Positions 8,262 through 19,200 of a DNA stretch of 64,000 nucleotides are shown here, piece after piece. A program made the translations under genes and the position numbers. This DNA comes from Aquimarina algiphila (GTDB lineage: Bacteria; Bacteroidota; Bacteroidia; Flavobacteriales; Flavobacteriaceae). The stretch spans positions 54,685-118,684 of the forward strand of contig NZ_VLNR01000008.1 in assembly GCF_007489275.1 (NCBI RefSeq), given 5' to 3'. Below the pieces are notes generated by a model, which did no database searches, was not told the origin of the DNA, and saw only the letters and a program-made list of their open reading frames with translations. Position 1 is the first letter of the stretch. Every line of letters starts with the position of its first letter.

Positions 8262-11200
8262 ATGAAAAAACTACTACTATTGTTATTAGCATCTTTCTGT
8301 TTTGCTTATAACCTACAAGCACAATGTGGGCCTGGACAGGATACCACTCCACCTGTAATTGACAGTGCAGGAGATGGAACCCTTGCTCACCCTTTTCGAA
8401 ATTTATTACAAGCTACTGTAGGAAGTGTTCCTAGCGGGACTTACTACTTTAATTTTAACGGCAGCACTTTCCAAGGAGTATTAGATAATGATACCGATGG
8501 TGGTGGCTGGTTAATGATTTTGAATTATGTACATATAGCTGGTGATAATTCTAACCTAACAGTACGAAACAACGATTTACCTTTATTAGGATCTTCTACC
8601 CTAGGCGATAATGAAGCTGGAACCACTAATTGGGGACATATAGGTAATGCTTTGGCAGCTGCTATTGATTTTGAAGAAATGCGACTTTATGGAGTAACCA
8701 CGGGACATAATCGTGTAATCAACTTTAAGACAAGCTTTCAAGGAGTATTAAATTGTGTAAAAACAGGAACAGGTTCTTTTGATCGAATTAATGAAGTATC
8801 AAATCACACGGTATTATCAAACCATTCTGCTAATATTCCGGCTCAAGCTTATAATGAATGGGTAGATCAAGGAGATCTCGCACTAACCAATTTCCCGTTT
8901 TGGACTGCAGGGAATTATCATTGGGGAATTCGTGGAGGAGGTTCTCGTTGGGAAGTAGATGATTTTGCTAATAATACACAAAGTACTATACACCGTGTAT
9001 GGGTGCGTGGTGACCTTTCGCCAGTGGGTCTGACAACGCTTACAGTGAATTTAGATGCAACAGGTAATGCAACCGTCGCACCAGGAGATTTTGGATTAAC
9101 CGCTATAGACAATTGTACTACTCCTGGTCTTAGTTTAAGTCAAACTGACTTTGATTGCACAAATGTTGGTAGTAATATCATCCAATTCACTGCCACCGAT
9201 GATCAAAACAATAACACATCTATTGATGTTACTGTTGTAATCGTTGAGTCTGCACCAGTAATTACCACAGATAATTTTGCACGTGTTAATTTGGATGCTA
9301 CAGGTAATGGTTCCATTACATTGGCAGACCTTAATGCTAGTGCAACCGATGATTGTGGATTACAAAGTATTACACTAGACCAAACAGATTTTGATTGTAC
9401 TAATGCGTCTCGTACAGTAACGGTAACACTAACAGCTACAGATGTTAATGGAAACGTAAGTACCAGTCAGGTAAGTGTAGCTGTTCAAGATCAAATAGAC
9501 CCTATAGTACAATGCGTAGCTCCAATTACTTTAGAATTAGATGCAACTGGTAGTGCTACCATTAGAGAAAACGATTTAGTGTTGAGTGCTACAGATAATT
9601 GTACAGTCAGAGGTATCAGTTTAAGTAAAAGTTCTTTTACCTGTGCAGATATCGGGGATAATGTAGTAACGGTAAGGGTAAGAGATAATGGTGGAAATTT
9701 AGTAAGTTGCTCAACCACAGTTACTGTTACTATTCCATCCTGTCCTTCAGATTTCACTTTAGAAAGTGATCCTACTGCCTGTGGAGCTGTATATAATTAT
9801 CCTTGTGCCAGTAATATTACCTCTGGACCTGCAAGTGGAACGTTGTTAGCTATTGGAAGCACAACAACCTTTACTTATGATACTTTGGATAATGACGGTA
9901 ATACGGTGCAATGTAGTTATGATGTTAGTGTGGTTGACACCAGAGCCCCATTGTTTAATACTAAAGACACGACACTTGCACTAGGAAATTTTGAAGATAC
10001 GGTTACCGTTACTCCACAAGACATTATAGGTGCAGACCCAATAGCTCGCGACTATACCGTAGAAACTTCGGGCACATTTGATCGTGTAGATATTAGTACT
10101 TCAGGAACCGAAGTAACGCTGAGTGATGACGAAGTATCTGAAGCATTACCTCTAGGATTTGAGTTTGGTTTTTATGGAAATTTATACACAGAGTTTTATG
10201 TCTCATCAAATGGGTTTATCACTTTTTCTGATGAAGGAGAAGATGGATGTTGTGGTTGGGATCCTCTTCCAGATGCTTCTACACCAAGTAATCTCATTGC
10301 TTTCGACATGACTGATCTTAATCCACTAGAAGGTGGAACCATAAGATACACTACCATAGGAACAGCTCCTAATCGAATAGTTATTATAGATTTTGATGCT
10401 GTACATTATTATGATACCACACCAGATGCAACGACCACCCAAATAAAGTTATTTGAAGGTACTAATCGTATCGAAATACATGCCACTAGTACTTTTGATT
10501 CGGATAATGATAAAATACAAGGAATAGAAAATATTGATGGTACGGCAGCAGTTGTGGTTCCTGGACGTAATGCTAGCGTTTGGACAACAAACAACGATTA
10601 TGTGGCTTTTGTGCCGACTAATGGTGCCTTTGATAACTGTGGAATCGATACCATGGTAATTTCTCCTAATACCTTTAATGTCAGAAATATTGGAGACAAC
10701 ATCGTAACACTTAGTATTACTGATATTAATGGTAATGTATCTGAACAAACCGCTACAGTAAACATAACTGGAGATTGTTTTATAGATAATTTAACCGATA
10801 CTAATTTCCAGATTCAGACGTCTGGTGAGACCTGTGCTGGTAAAAACAATGGTATTCTAAGTATCGACGCAATAGAAAGCCTTAATTACATAGCAACGCT
10901 CAATGGCGAAGATTATCCTTTTAACACTACTCTTGTTATACCTGATTTAGTCCCGGGAACCTACCCACTATGTATTGCTATTTCAGGAATTACGGACTGC
11001 GAAAAATGTTATGAGTTTGTGATTGAAGAGGCTCCAGTGTTAGAAGGTAAAACAACAATGGATGAGATCAATAATAAAATGTTTGTTGATATCCAATCAG
11101 GTACTGCTCCATATACTGTTATTATTAATAATAAAGTAGTAGGTGAATACAATACTAATAGTTTTGTGGTCGATGCTAAAAATGGAGGGATAATAGAAGT

Positions 11201-11492
11201 ATTTTCCAGTAAAGCTGCTTGTCAGGGTAAATTATCAACAACTATTGGCGAATTAGTAAACATTAATGCATATCCTAATCCAACCCGTGATAATGTGACC
11301 CTTAGCATACCTAATACCGGTAGTGATACTGTGAGCATTGAAATTCATAATGCATTGGGAATAACCGTATCTTCCGGAATGTATAACGTCACATCCAATA
11401 AGGTAGAATTATCGATGCACTCATTACCTGCAGGGATATACTTTGTGAGTATAAAAGGTACATCTAAAACCATAAGAATAAGCAAACAATAG
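8262..11492 (+). CDS. Giant secreted surface protein A: fibrinogen-like, Ig/HYR-like and T9SS type A sorting domains
   Basis: The start is set at the ATG at 8262, not the in-frame TTG at 8205, because it opens a normal signal peptide (MKKLLLLLLASFCFAYNLQAQ) and because the bases before it match those before the second giant gene. The product has 1076 residues. Domains are: a fibrinogen-C-like module (about 25-240, with DNDTDGGGWLMI and HRVWVRGD); three Ig/HYR-like repeats of about 80 residues (245-490, each with LDATGNxTxxxxD and FDCTN); a fourth HYR-like module; a nidogen-like beta domain (about 560-720, LPLGFEFGFYG and SSNGFITF); a Cys-containing C-terminal module shared with 13291; and a T9SS type A tail (AYPNPTRDNV to LPAGIYFVSIKG). 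It is probably a surface adhesin. A lipoprotein follows after a hairpin. Confidence 0.88.
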   Translation: MKKLLLLLLASFCFAYNLQAQCGPGQDTTPPVIDSAGDGTLAHPFRNLLQATVGSVPSGTYYFNFNGSTFQGVLDNDTDGGGWLMILNYVHIAGDNSNLTVRNNDLPLLGSSTLGDNEAGTTNWGHIGNALAAAIDFEEMRLYGVTTGHNRVINFKTSFQGVLNCVKTGTGSFDRINEVSNHTVLSNHSANIPAQAYNEWVDQGDLALTNFPFWTAGNYHWGIRGGGSRWEVDDFANNTQSTIHRVWVRGDLSPVGLTTLTVNLDATGNATVAPGDFGLTAIDNCTTPGLSLSQTDFDCTNVGSNIIQFTATDDQNNNTSIDVTVVIVESAPVITTDNFARVNLDATGNGSITLADLNASATDDCGLQSITLDQTDFDCTNASRTVTVTLTATDVNGNVSTSQVSVAVQDQIDPIVQCVAPITLELDATGSATIRENDLVLSATDNCTVRGISLSKSSFTCADIGDNVVTVRVRDNGGNLVSCSTTVTVTIPSCPSDFTLESDPTACGAVYNYPCASNITSGPASGTLLAIGSTTTFTYDTLDNDGNTVQCSYDVSVVDTRAPLFNTKDTTLALGNFEDTVTVTPQDIIGADPIARDYTVETSGTFDRVDISTSGTEVTLSDDEVSEALPLGFEFGFYGNLYTEFYVSSNGFITFSDEGEDGCCGWDPLPDASTPSNLIAFDMTDLNPLEGGTIRYTTIGTAPNRIVIIDFDAVHYYDTTPDATTTQIKLFEGTNRIEIHATSTFDSDNDKIQGIENIDGTAAVVVPGRNASVWTTNNDYVAFVPTNGAFDNCGIDTMVISPNTFNVRNIGDNIVTLSITDINGNVSEQTATVNITGDCFIDNLTDTNFQIQTSGETCAGKNNGILSIDAIESLNYIATLNGEDYPFNTTLVIPDLVPGTYPLCIAISGITDCEKCYEFVIEEAPVLEGKTTMDEINNKMFVDIQSGTAPYTVIINNKVVGEYNTNSFVVDAKNGGIIEVFSSKAACQGKLSTTIGELVNINAYPNPTRDNVTLSIPNTGSDTVSIEIHNALGITVSSGMYNVTSNKVELSMHSLPAGIYFVSIKGTSKTIRISKQ

Positions 11493-11503
11493 AAAAAAAT
11501 AAT

Positions 11504-11529
11504 CCCTTTGCCTTTTTTAAGGCAAAGGG
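11504..11529 (+). terminator. Intergenic hairpin between surface protein A and its lipoprotein
   Basis: A perfect 11-base stem (CCCTTTGCCTT pairing with AAGGCAAAGGG) with a TTTT loop lies 11 bases after the stop. It lacks a long T tract after it, so it may be a partial terminator or an mRNA 3'-end stabiliser that lets the abundant surface protein and the lipoprotein be made at different levels. A hairpin of different sequence sits at the same place in the second cassette. Confidence 0.6.
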
Positions 11530-11555
11530 TATAAAATCATAAAAAATAAATACCC

Positions 11556-12254
11556 ATGAAATATATATATGTTTTTATTTTAAGTACACTATTATTATTT
11601 TCTTGTAGTGTAGAGGAGGATGAAAGTATACTTGTAGAATCTCTACGAGACCTAAGATTAGAGCCAACGATTCCAAGTTTAATATACCCTACCAATGATT
11701 TGGTATGTACAAATTTTAACCTTGAGTTTGACTGGAACAGATCTACATCCATTTATAAAAAACCATTAGATTATGTTATTGAAATTACAACCGACAGAGG
11801 GTTTGAAAATTTATTGTTTACTACTACGACCTCAGAAACAGAAAGTAACTTTACCTTAGAAAAAGGAACCTATTATTTCTGGAGGGTAAAAGCCAAAGAT
11901 AATAAAGGAAATGAAAGTTTGTATTCAAGTATTCAAACCTTTATTACAGAACCCGAGGGAAATACAAATATACTTCCTTCAATTTCTTCTTCGAGTACAC
12001 CCATTACAGGAGCAATAGTAACGGGAAATACGACTACATTAAGCTGGAGTGCTAATGATCATGATGCGGACTCATTAGTATATGATGTATATTTTGGAGA
12101 ATCCAACCCTCCTCAATTAGTTGCAGAAAATATTGATGTAACAACATTAGATGTTCAGATCGAAGCCAATAAAACCTATTATTGGAGAATTGTTGCCAAA
12201 GATGATAAACAAGGAGTAGCTATTGGTCGAGTTTGGAATTTTAGTACTCAATAA
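11556..12254 (+). CDS. FN3-like lipoprotein of surface cassette A
   Basis: This is a 232-residue lipoprotein: signal sequence with lipobox LLFS-C and lipidated Cys17. Two fibronectin-III-like beta domains follow (about 37-130 and 137-232), each starting with an N-P or S-P turn and ending with strands of the type TYYFWRVKAKD and TYYWRIVAKDD. The paralogue at 20811-21512 has the same length, the same Cys17 and near-identical C-terminal residues (KDDKQGVAIGRVW). It follows the giant protein at 8262 and probably shares its transcript. A role as a surface-anchored partner or periplasmic holder of the giant protein is plausible but unproven. Confidence 0.8.
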   Translation: MKYIYVFILSTLLLFSCSVEEDESILVESLRDLRLEPTIPSLIYPTNDLVCTNFNLEFDWNRSTSIYKKPLDYVIEITTDRGFENLLFTTTTSETESNFTLEKGTYYFWRVKAKDNKGNESLYSSIQTFITEPEGNTNILPSISSSSTPITGAIVTGNTTTLSWSANDHDADSLVYDVYFGESNPPQLVAENIDVTTLDVQIEANKTYYWRIVAKDDKQGVAIGRVWNFSTQ

Positions 12255-12330
12255 AGAATAATGCTTACATAATACTATAGAATCATAAAAATTAACATTG
12301 CGAAAGTAAGGGGTCGTAATTGATTTGTTT

Positions 12331-12361
12331 AAAAACCACTCAGGAAACTGAGTGGTTTTTT
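12331..12361 (+). terminator. Rho-independent terminator after cassette A
   Basis: A 13-base perfect stem (AAAAACCACTCAG with CTGAGTGGTTTTT, loop GAAA) ends in a T run, 77 bases after the lipoprotein stop. The GAAA tetraloop and T tract make this a strong terminator in either direction. It marks the end of the first surface cassette. Confidence 0.9.
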
Positions 12362-12500
12362 CCTTCCATCACTTCCTTGATTTATGTTAACCATTTTTTT
12401 AATATAAAGTCAAAGTCTATTCTTAAATAAAGTTTACTCTAGATATATAATAATACTTTAAGAAATTAGGTTAATGTTCAGGTGTGTATAAAGATGATTC

Positions 12501-12660
12501 CAGCATGCAGTTTTATCGACCAGCAAGATTAGGTAACTCTCTCCCCCTCGCATATAGGTGAGGCTTCAGCACACTACTTTTACCGATCAGCGGCATTAGG
12601 TGATCCTCCCCCGCAGATAGGTGACCCTTCTGCGCACTACTTTTATCGACCAGCGGTACA
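12501..12660. repeat. Degenerate GC-rich tandem repeat, about 65 bases, 2.5 copies
   Basis: The word TTTTATCGACCAGC, or close variants, recurs at about 12511, 12578 and 12641 (spacing 67 and 63 bases). Between the copies lie TTAGGTGATCC- and ATAGGTGA-like words and short C runs. The stretch is much richer in G and C than its surroundings. The function is unknown. It could be the remains of a coding repeat or a small inserted element. Confidence 0.55.
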
Positions 12661-12789
12661 AATTGGGGCTCCAGCGGCGCGCGGACCACTAATAACAAAG
12701 CTTATAACATGAAGGTGTTCTCAATAACACATTGCAAAGGGCAAGCTAATCAGTCAGTTCAGCTAATGGTCAAAATAATAATATAGGCT

Positions 12790-12813
12790 TTTGTAGGGGT
12801 GTTTGTAGGGGTT
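12790..12813 (+). repeat. Tandem direct repeat TTTGTAGGGGTG/T x2 (copy B)
   Basis: The pair at 12790-12801 and 12802-12813 differs from the pair at 7984 only in the last base. It lies 182 bases before the AAAAATAGGGTAT word, against 200 bases in copy A. It is a candidate regulator site for the giant gene at 13291. Confidence 0.75.
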
Positions 12814-13070
12814 CATTTTTGCTTATACCTGTAAGTCCTAACCTATTTTAGCAATCCCAAAACCCAAATCAATAAAACCTATATAACATGAACTCTTTTA
12901 ACCGAATTTCTTTCACTTCCAAAAATGCTTACTTAATAGCAATTCAAAAAAATTCAAAAAAAATTCAAATTAAAAATAGGGTATTCTAAAACTTAACTGT
13001 AATACCTATAAGCAGCACTATTAAAATTGCTGAAAAGTTTAATAGTAACATTAACTAAGCCCCTAGTACC

Positions 13071-13169
13071 ATGAAAAAAATTACTCCTTTGATATGCGTA
13101 ACAGTCTTTAATGACTTCTATAGAAAGTTTCTACCTGCTCATGGTAGAGTCTATTTCCAATTCTTATAA
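13071..13169 (+). CDS. Possible 32-residue leader peptide or remnant gene start
   Basis: A short frame starts MKKITPLICVTVFN and stops after 32 residues, 121 bases before the giant gene. The start resembles a signal peptide and is preceded by AAGCCCCTAGTACC, a distant echo of the AACCCCTTATT box before both giant genes. It may be the relic of an earlier gene start left after a rearrangement, or a translated leader. Composition alone does not prove that it is made. Confidence 0.25.
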   Translation: MKKITPLICVTVFNDFYRKFLPAHGRVYFQFL

Positions 13170-13290
13170 GTACAACGAACAAAGTAATTAAATCTTGATC
13201 TAGGCAATGTATGTGCAATTCATGCAATTGCTCAGATAATCTTACTGCCATTTTATATAAAAAAATCAATTACTAATAAACCCCCTTATT

Positions 13291-16200
13291 ATGAAACTTC
13301 TTTTACCCAAAACTAATTCAAGAATTACAAGAAGCACGCAAAAGCTTCTTTTTATGACCTTTTGTTTTTTGGTTACTACTATTTCTTACGCTCAATTTGA
13401 CTTTGCATCTGAAACAGAACCAAATAACCTTACTAATGATAGTGGTGTACAAACACTTACTGTTGCAACCACCAATACGACTACTATTTTTAGCGGTGGT
13501 ACTGCCGTTGATTCTGACGAGGATTATTGGAAAATCGGTAGATCTCCCTTTGTACTAGGTAGTATTGGAATGGCTATTCAATCCAATAGTGGATCGTCGC
13601 AGCCACAGATTTGGCTAGAAAAAAGAACCGGAAGCTATGATGGCCCATTAGTCTCTAATACGCTAATACATCCTGGTACTGACCAATCGAACAGACCCAT
13701 GACATTGAGCTATACCGCAGCAAACGAATACTATTTGGTAAGAGCAGGAGGAAATCTTTCTGGTGGTTATAATTATAGGGCTCATTTCCCTAGGTGCGAT
13801 ATTCCCGGTTTAACAACGGTATTGTCTACGGACCCTACTGAAAATGATTTTACTATAACCGGTGTTGCGGGAAGTACAAATATCTCTTTAATAAAAATAA
13901 ATACTGTAAATAGTTTTACGGACCCTAGTTCTGGTTATACGTATCCAACTGCTACTACTGCTACTAATGTTGCTTACTCAGGATCGGGAGAACAAACAGT
14001 TTATATGGGGAATTCTACTACACCCAATGTTACTATTTCAGGACTAACAGCAAATACAACATATTATGTTAAGGTGTTTAACTATAGTGATTGTGGAGGA
14101 AATTTACAATTAAATGCAGGTAACGTATTTACGGTTACTACTTGTGGCGCAACTCCAACAACTGCCACAGCATTAAACCTAGCAGCGAACAATGAAAGCT
14201 CTAGTTATGTGAGTTCTATTACCGGAACAACTGGAGCATCTATACGATATGTTGTAAAAGCGAACACAACCAATAGTTTTACCGCGCCTGCAAACGGTAC
14301 AACATTACCAACTGCAAACGCAGTATATGGTGCAGGACAGCAAGTGGTATATGTAGGTGACTCTGCAACTCCAAATGAGTTAATAACAGGGTTGACTACT
14401 GGAACAGAATATTTCTTTAAGGTATATACCGCAGAATTATGCGGTGGAAATTACTATTTTGAATCTACAGGAGTGAACTCATCAATAACACCAGTTTGTT
14501 CACCACCAAACAGTAATGCAGGTATTTATCTATATGCAGAACCAACCAATTTACATAACTCTATTGGCGTTGTAAATTTTACCGGAGGTAATAATGCTGA
14601 TGGTAAGATTATCTATATGAGTGATGAAAATAATTTCACATTACCCACTACGTTACCAGTAGCATCTTTACCCAACGTAAGTACTGATTATTCAGGAAAA
14701 ACAGGTCAAACAGCTATTTATACTGGCGCAGCTACAGGGTTTAGAGTTACAACTACAGGATTATCTCCAAACACTACCTACTATTATGCGGCAGTCAATT
14801 ATAAAATATGTAATGGTGTTTATTATTTCTATCCAACCGGTATTTACAGTCAACAAACTACTTGTGGTGTAACTTCAGCATTAGCATCAGGTGCAGTTCT
14901 AAATAATATTGACACAAGCTCTATGGAGTTGAATTCTTTTACGGCTCCAACAGCGACAGTAAATGCACCTGACGGATATGTAATTAAAATGAATACTGTA
15001 AATAGCTTTTCACCTTTGGCTATTGGCGTAGCTATTCTGACAGGAAATACGGTGTATGCCGGAGGAGAACAAGTTATCTATTCGGGAACTTCGGTTACTC
15101 CAAATCTTAATATTACAGGACTATCAGAGGGAACTCAATATTTCTTTACGATTTATGCGTATAAAGATTGTAACGGTACACCAGTATATCAGCAAACAGG
15201 ATATACCTTTTCGCAGTCTTCTTTAGGGTTGAATTTTACATCGCCTACATTAACATATAATGATCCTGCTACTGCACTAAGTTCGACAACCACTAGTACA
15301 GGAGCCATTTCTTATAGTTTAATAAATGATACTACAGGGGCAACTTTGGTTGGAAGTGATTTTACTCCAGGAGCAGTAGGTAGTACAACTTTAAGAGTTT
15401 CGGTAGTAGCAGATGGTATTTACCAAGCTATTTCAAAGGACTATAGTTTAACGATCACAAAAGCTACCCCAGTAATCACTTGGAATGCACCAGCAACAAT
15501 TGGCGAAGGTATACCTATTGATGCTTCTTACTTAAATGCGACAGCCAATGTACCAGGTACTTTTGAATATTATACCTTTTATAATTCTTTTATAAATAGT
15601 TTTTCAGGAAGAATTACAGAAGGAGTCACCACCTTACCATACGGCAGTGGTTTCCCTACAACAATTTATACGAGATTCATTCCTAATGATACCAATTATA
15701 ATGTAGCTGTAGGAAGTACTCTAATCTCTGTAACAAGTTCGGGTAGTAGTCTTAGTGTTGAAATTACACCAAACGATATTATAAAAGCAATAGGAAGTGC
15801 AGATCCAACGCTAACTTCTGCAATAACTAGTGGTGCTTTAGCCCTAGGTCATAAAATATGGGCACCTTTCACAAGAGTACCAGGAGAAACGGAAGGGACG
15901 TATGTTATTTCTCTAGATCCAACTGCTCAGGCCCCTGCTAGTTTTGATCGTTTAAGTACTTGTCCTCCTGGAGTTTGTATAGTAGCACCAGATCCAGATC
16001 CATTTGGTGAAGGAGAAGATATTTCAGTTACTAATAATTATACTATTCAAACAAACACAGGAACCTTTACCATTACTAGTAAAGAACAAGTAACCATTAC
16101 GTTAGATCGATTTGATTTATATGCAACTATTTATACTGCTAATCCAAGAAGTGCCGTAGATATTTCTAGTGTTGTATTAACTTCTGATGGAAGTCCTGTT

Positions 16201-19200
16201 TCACCAACAGTAAATTTATTTTATGCAGGAAATGATATATTAGGAAACTCATATGCCCCATCAGCAACGCCGCCAACAAATGCAGGTAATTATACGGTAA
16301 TAGCATCTGTAGATTCAGCCGATCCTAATTATTTTGGATCTGTAACGGGTAACTTTACTATTAATCAAAGATATATCGCTATTACTCCAGATACGCCGCA
16401 AACAAAAGTATATGATGGTAGTCCTAAAACTTTTGAAGCTACCGCAACAGGATTATCCGGAGAAAATATTCCTTTAAGAATATCATATAGAATCGGAGCT
16501 TATTTTAGTGAAGCAGCACCTATAGAAATAGGAAGTTATCCGGTATCAGTTTACGCATCCGAAACAGGAAATCATAATGTTTCCTATTCGGCAGGAACCT
16601 TAGTTATTACCGATAATTCAGAGGTAACTATAACTCTTGCAAATCTTACGCAACAATTTGATAATACTCAAAAACCTGTTACAGTAAGTAGTATTGAAAC
16701 GAGTCCAGGAGTAGCTGCAACACCAACGCCTACCATAAACATAACTTATGAAGGAATTAATGGAACTAATTATAATAAGACTACTACACCGCCAAGGAAT
16801 ACTGGAGAGTACAAAGTATTTGCCTATGTAGATACAGCTGATGCCAATTTCTATGGGAGTGCAAGTGCAACATTAACCATCTTTGATAAAGAGTACGTAA
16901 CCTTTAATTTTGGTTCTGGAAATTTAACCTATAATGGGACACCACAAGGAGTCAATATTGTAAGTATTACAGATAGTAATGATGTTGTTATTACTCCTAC
17001 TCCAGTCTATACCATCTCGTATGATGGAGAAGATTACGACGGAAACACATATGGGCCAACTACAGTACCACCTACAAATGCTGGAGACTATACTATAACA
17101 GTAGCCATAGATGCAGCAGACCCAACGTATCAAGGAAATGATACTTATGACTTTACTATAAATACAAGAGCTATTGAAGTTACTGCCGATGCTAAAAGTA
17201 AAGTATACGGAGAAGCAGATCCGGCATTTACATACCAAATTACTAATGGAAGTTTATTAGGTAGTGATGTCTTAGTAGGAAGCGTAGAAAGAGCAATAGG
17301 TGAAGATATAGGGACCTATGCTATAAATCAAGGAGCACTAAATAATTCCAATTATAGTATTTCATTTGTAGAAAGTAATTTAGGGATTACGGCTAGACCT
17401 ATACTACTAGCTGCTGATTTTAAAACTAAAGTGTATGGTGAAACTGATCCAACATTAACACATAGTATCGTAGCAGGTAATGTACTTAATGGAGATATGT
17501 TTAGTGGTGAGCTTATTCGTGTTGCGGGAGAAGATGTTGGAAACTATAGAATAAATCAAGGTACACTAACTTTAGGAGTCAATTATACTATAATTTTTAA
17601 CCCAAGTACTTTAGGAATTACTCAAAGAGTTATTGAAGTTACAGCCGACCCAAAGACCAAAGTTTTTGGAGATCCTGACCCAACTTTCACCTATCAAATT
17701 ACTGCGGGTGCGCTACAGTTTAGTGATGCATTTGCAGGAAGTTTATCTCGTGTAACAGAAGAAAATGTGGGGACCTATGCTATTGAGCAAGGAACTTTAA
17801 CGGTCGGTCCTAACTACAATATATCTTATATATCCGATGATCTCACCATCGGTTCAAAAACCATAGAAATTACTGCCGATGCTTTGAATAAGCAATATGG
17901 GGATACTGATCCTGCACTTACGTATCAAATTACCTCTGGAACGCTTGTTGGAAGCGATATCTTTACGGGAAGTCTTTCAAGAGTAGATGGAGAAGATGTT
18001 GGCGATTATGTCATCAATCAAGGTACATTAGCATTAAATCCCAACTATGCCTTAAGTTATGTGAGTAATAATCTTACTATTGGGGAAAGAGCCGTTGAAA
18101 TTGCTGCAGATGCTAAAACCAAAGTATTTGGTGATGTAGATCCAGCATTAACATATCAAATCACTTCAGGAAGTTTAGTAGGTAGTGATGCCTTTACAGG
18201 AAATTTAATTAGGGTAGCAGGAGAAAATGTAGGAGCCTATGCAATTAACCAAGGAAGCGTAGCTTTAAATGCAAATTATACGTTGACTTATGTAAGCAAT
18301 AACTTAACTATTAATCAAAGAGCAATTGAAATCACCCCTGATGCCAAGAGCAAAATCTATGGAGATGCAGATCCTGTCTTAACTTATCAAATTACTGCTG
18401 GAAACTTAATGGGTAGTGACGCAATTATAGGGATCTTAGAAAGAGCAGCAGGAGAAAATGTAGGAACCTACGCAATTAATCAAGGAACTTTAGGAATAAA
18501 TCCTAATTATGCAATATCATTGGTTTCAAATGATCTTGAAATAACAACAAGAGCTATAGAGGTTACTGCTGATGGTAAAACCAAAATTTATGGAGATGCA
18601 GATCCTGCATTTACATATGCAATTACCTCCGGAAGTTTAGCCGGTAGTGATACCTTTACAGGAGCTCTAGATAGAATAGCTGGACAAGCACAAGGAAATT
18701 ATGCCATTAACCAGGGAACATTGTCTTTGGGAGCCAATTATGATTTAACTTTTGTACCTGGTAATTTATTTATTAATTATCGTTTTATAAGAGTAATTCC
18801 TGTCGCTCCTATTTCAAAAACCTATGGAGATGCAGACCCAGATTTAACCTGGCCATATATTATAACACAAGGGTCTTTAGCTTTTGATGACACCTTAGAA
18901 ACCTACGGAACATTTAGATCTCCAGGTGAAAATATAGGAAGATATCAGATAAGAGGGTTATCTGCTCGATTTACATCCAACAACGGAGGAGAGTCTTCTT
19001 ACTCGATAACATTTACTAATGGAGGATCCGTAAGCCTAGACATTACAGCTCGTTCTATAGAGGTAACTGCAGATGCGCAAGCCAAAGTGTACGGAGATAC
19101 AGATCCAGCATTAAGTTATCAAATTACTAATGGTGCTTTACAGTTTAGTGATGCCTTTACAGGAAGTTTAGCCCGTGTAACTGGAGAAGCTGTAGGAAAC

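Larger units (their letters stand above)
12255..13290. other. 1-kb intergenic region with GC-rich repeats, duplicated leader and a mini-ORF
   Basis: No normal gene fits in this stretch. From left to right it holds the terminator at 12331, an AT-rich segment, a GC-rich degenerate tandem repeat at 12501-12660, the second TTTGTAGGGGTG repeat pair at 12790, a run of AATTCAAAAAA words at about 12942-12970, the shared word AAAAATAGGGTAT (12972-12984), a 32-codon mini-ORF (13071-13169) and the CCCCCTTATT sequence directly before the ATG of the giant gene at 13291. Confidence 0.75.

Noticed and set aside
12513..12698. 61-codon minus-strand frame over the GC-rich repeats (PLVDKSSAQKGHLSA- and PLIGKSSVLKPHLYA-like units)
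   Set aside because: It only reflects the degenerate DNA repeat. The third unit is out of frame and there is no start region or neighbour support, so I list the DNA repeat instead.
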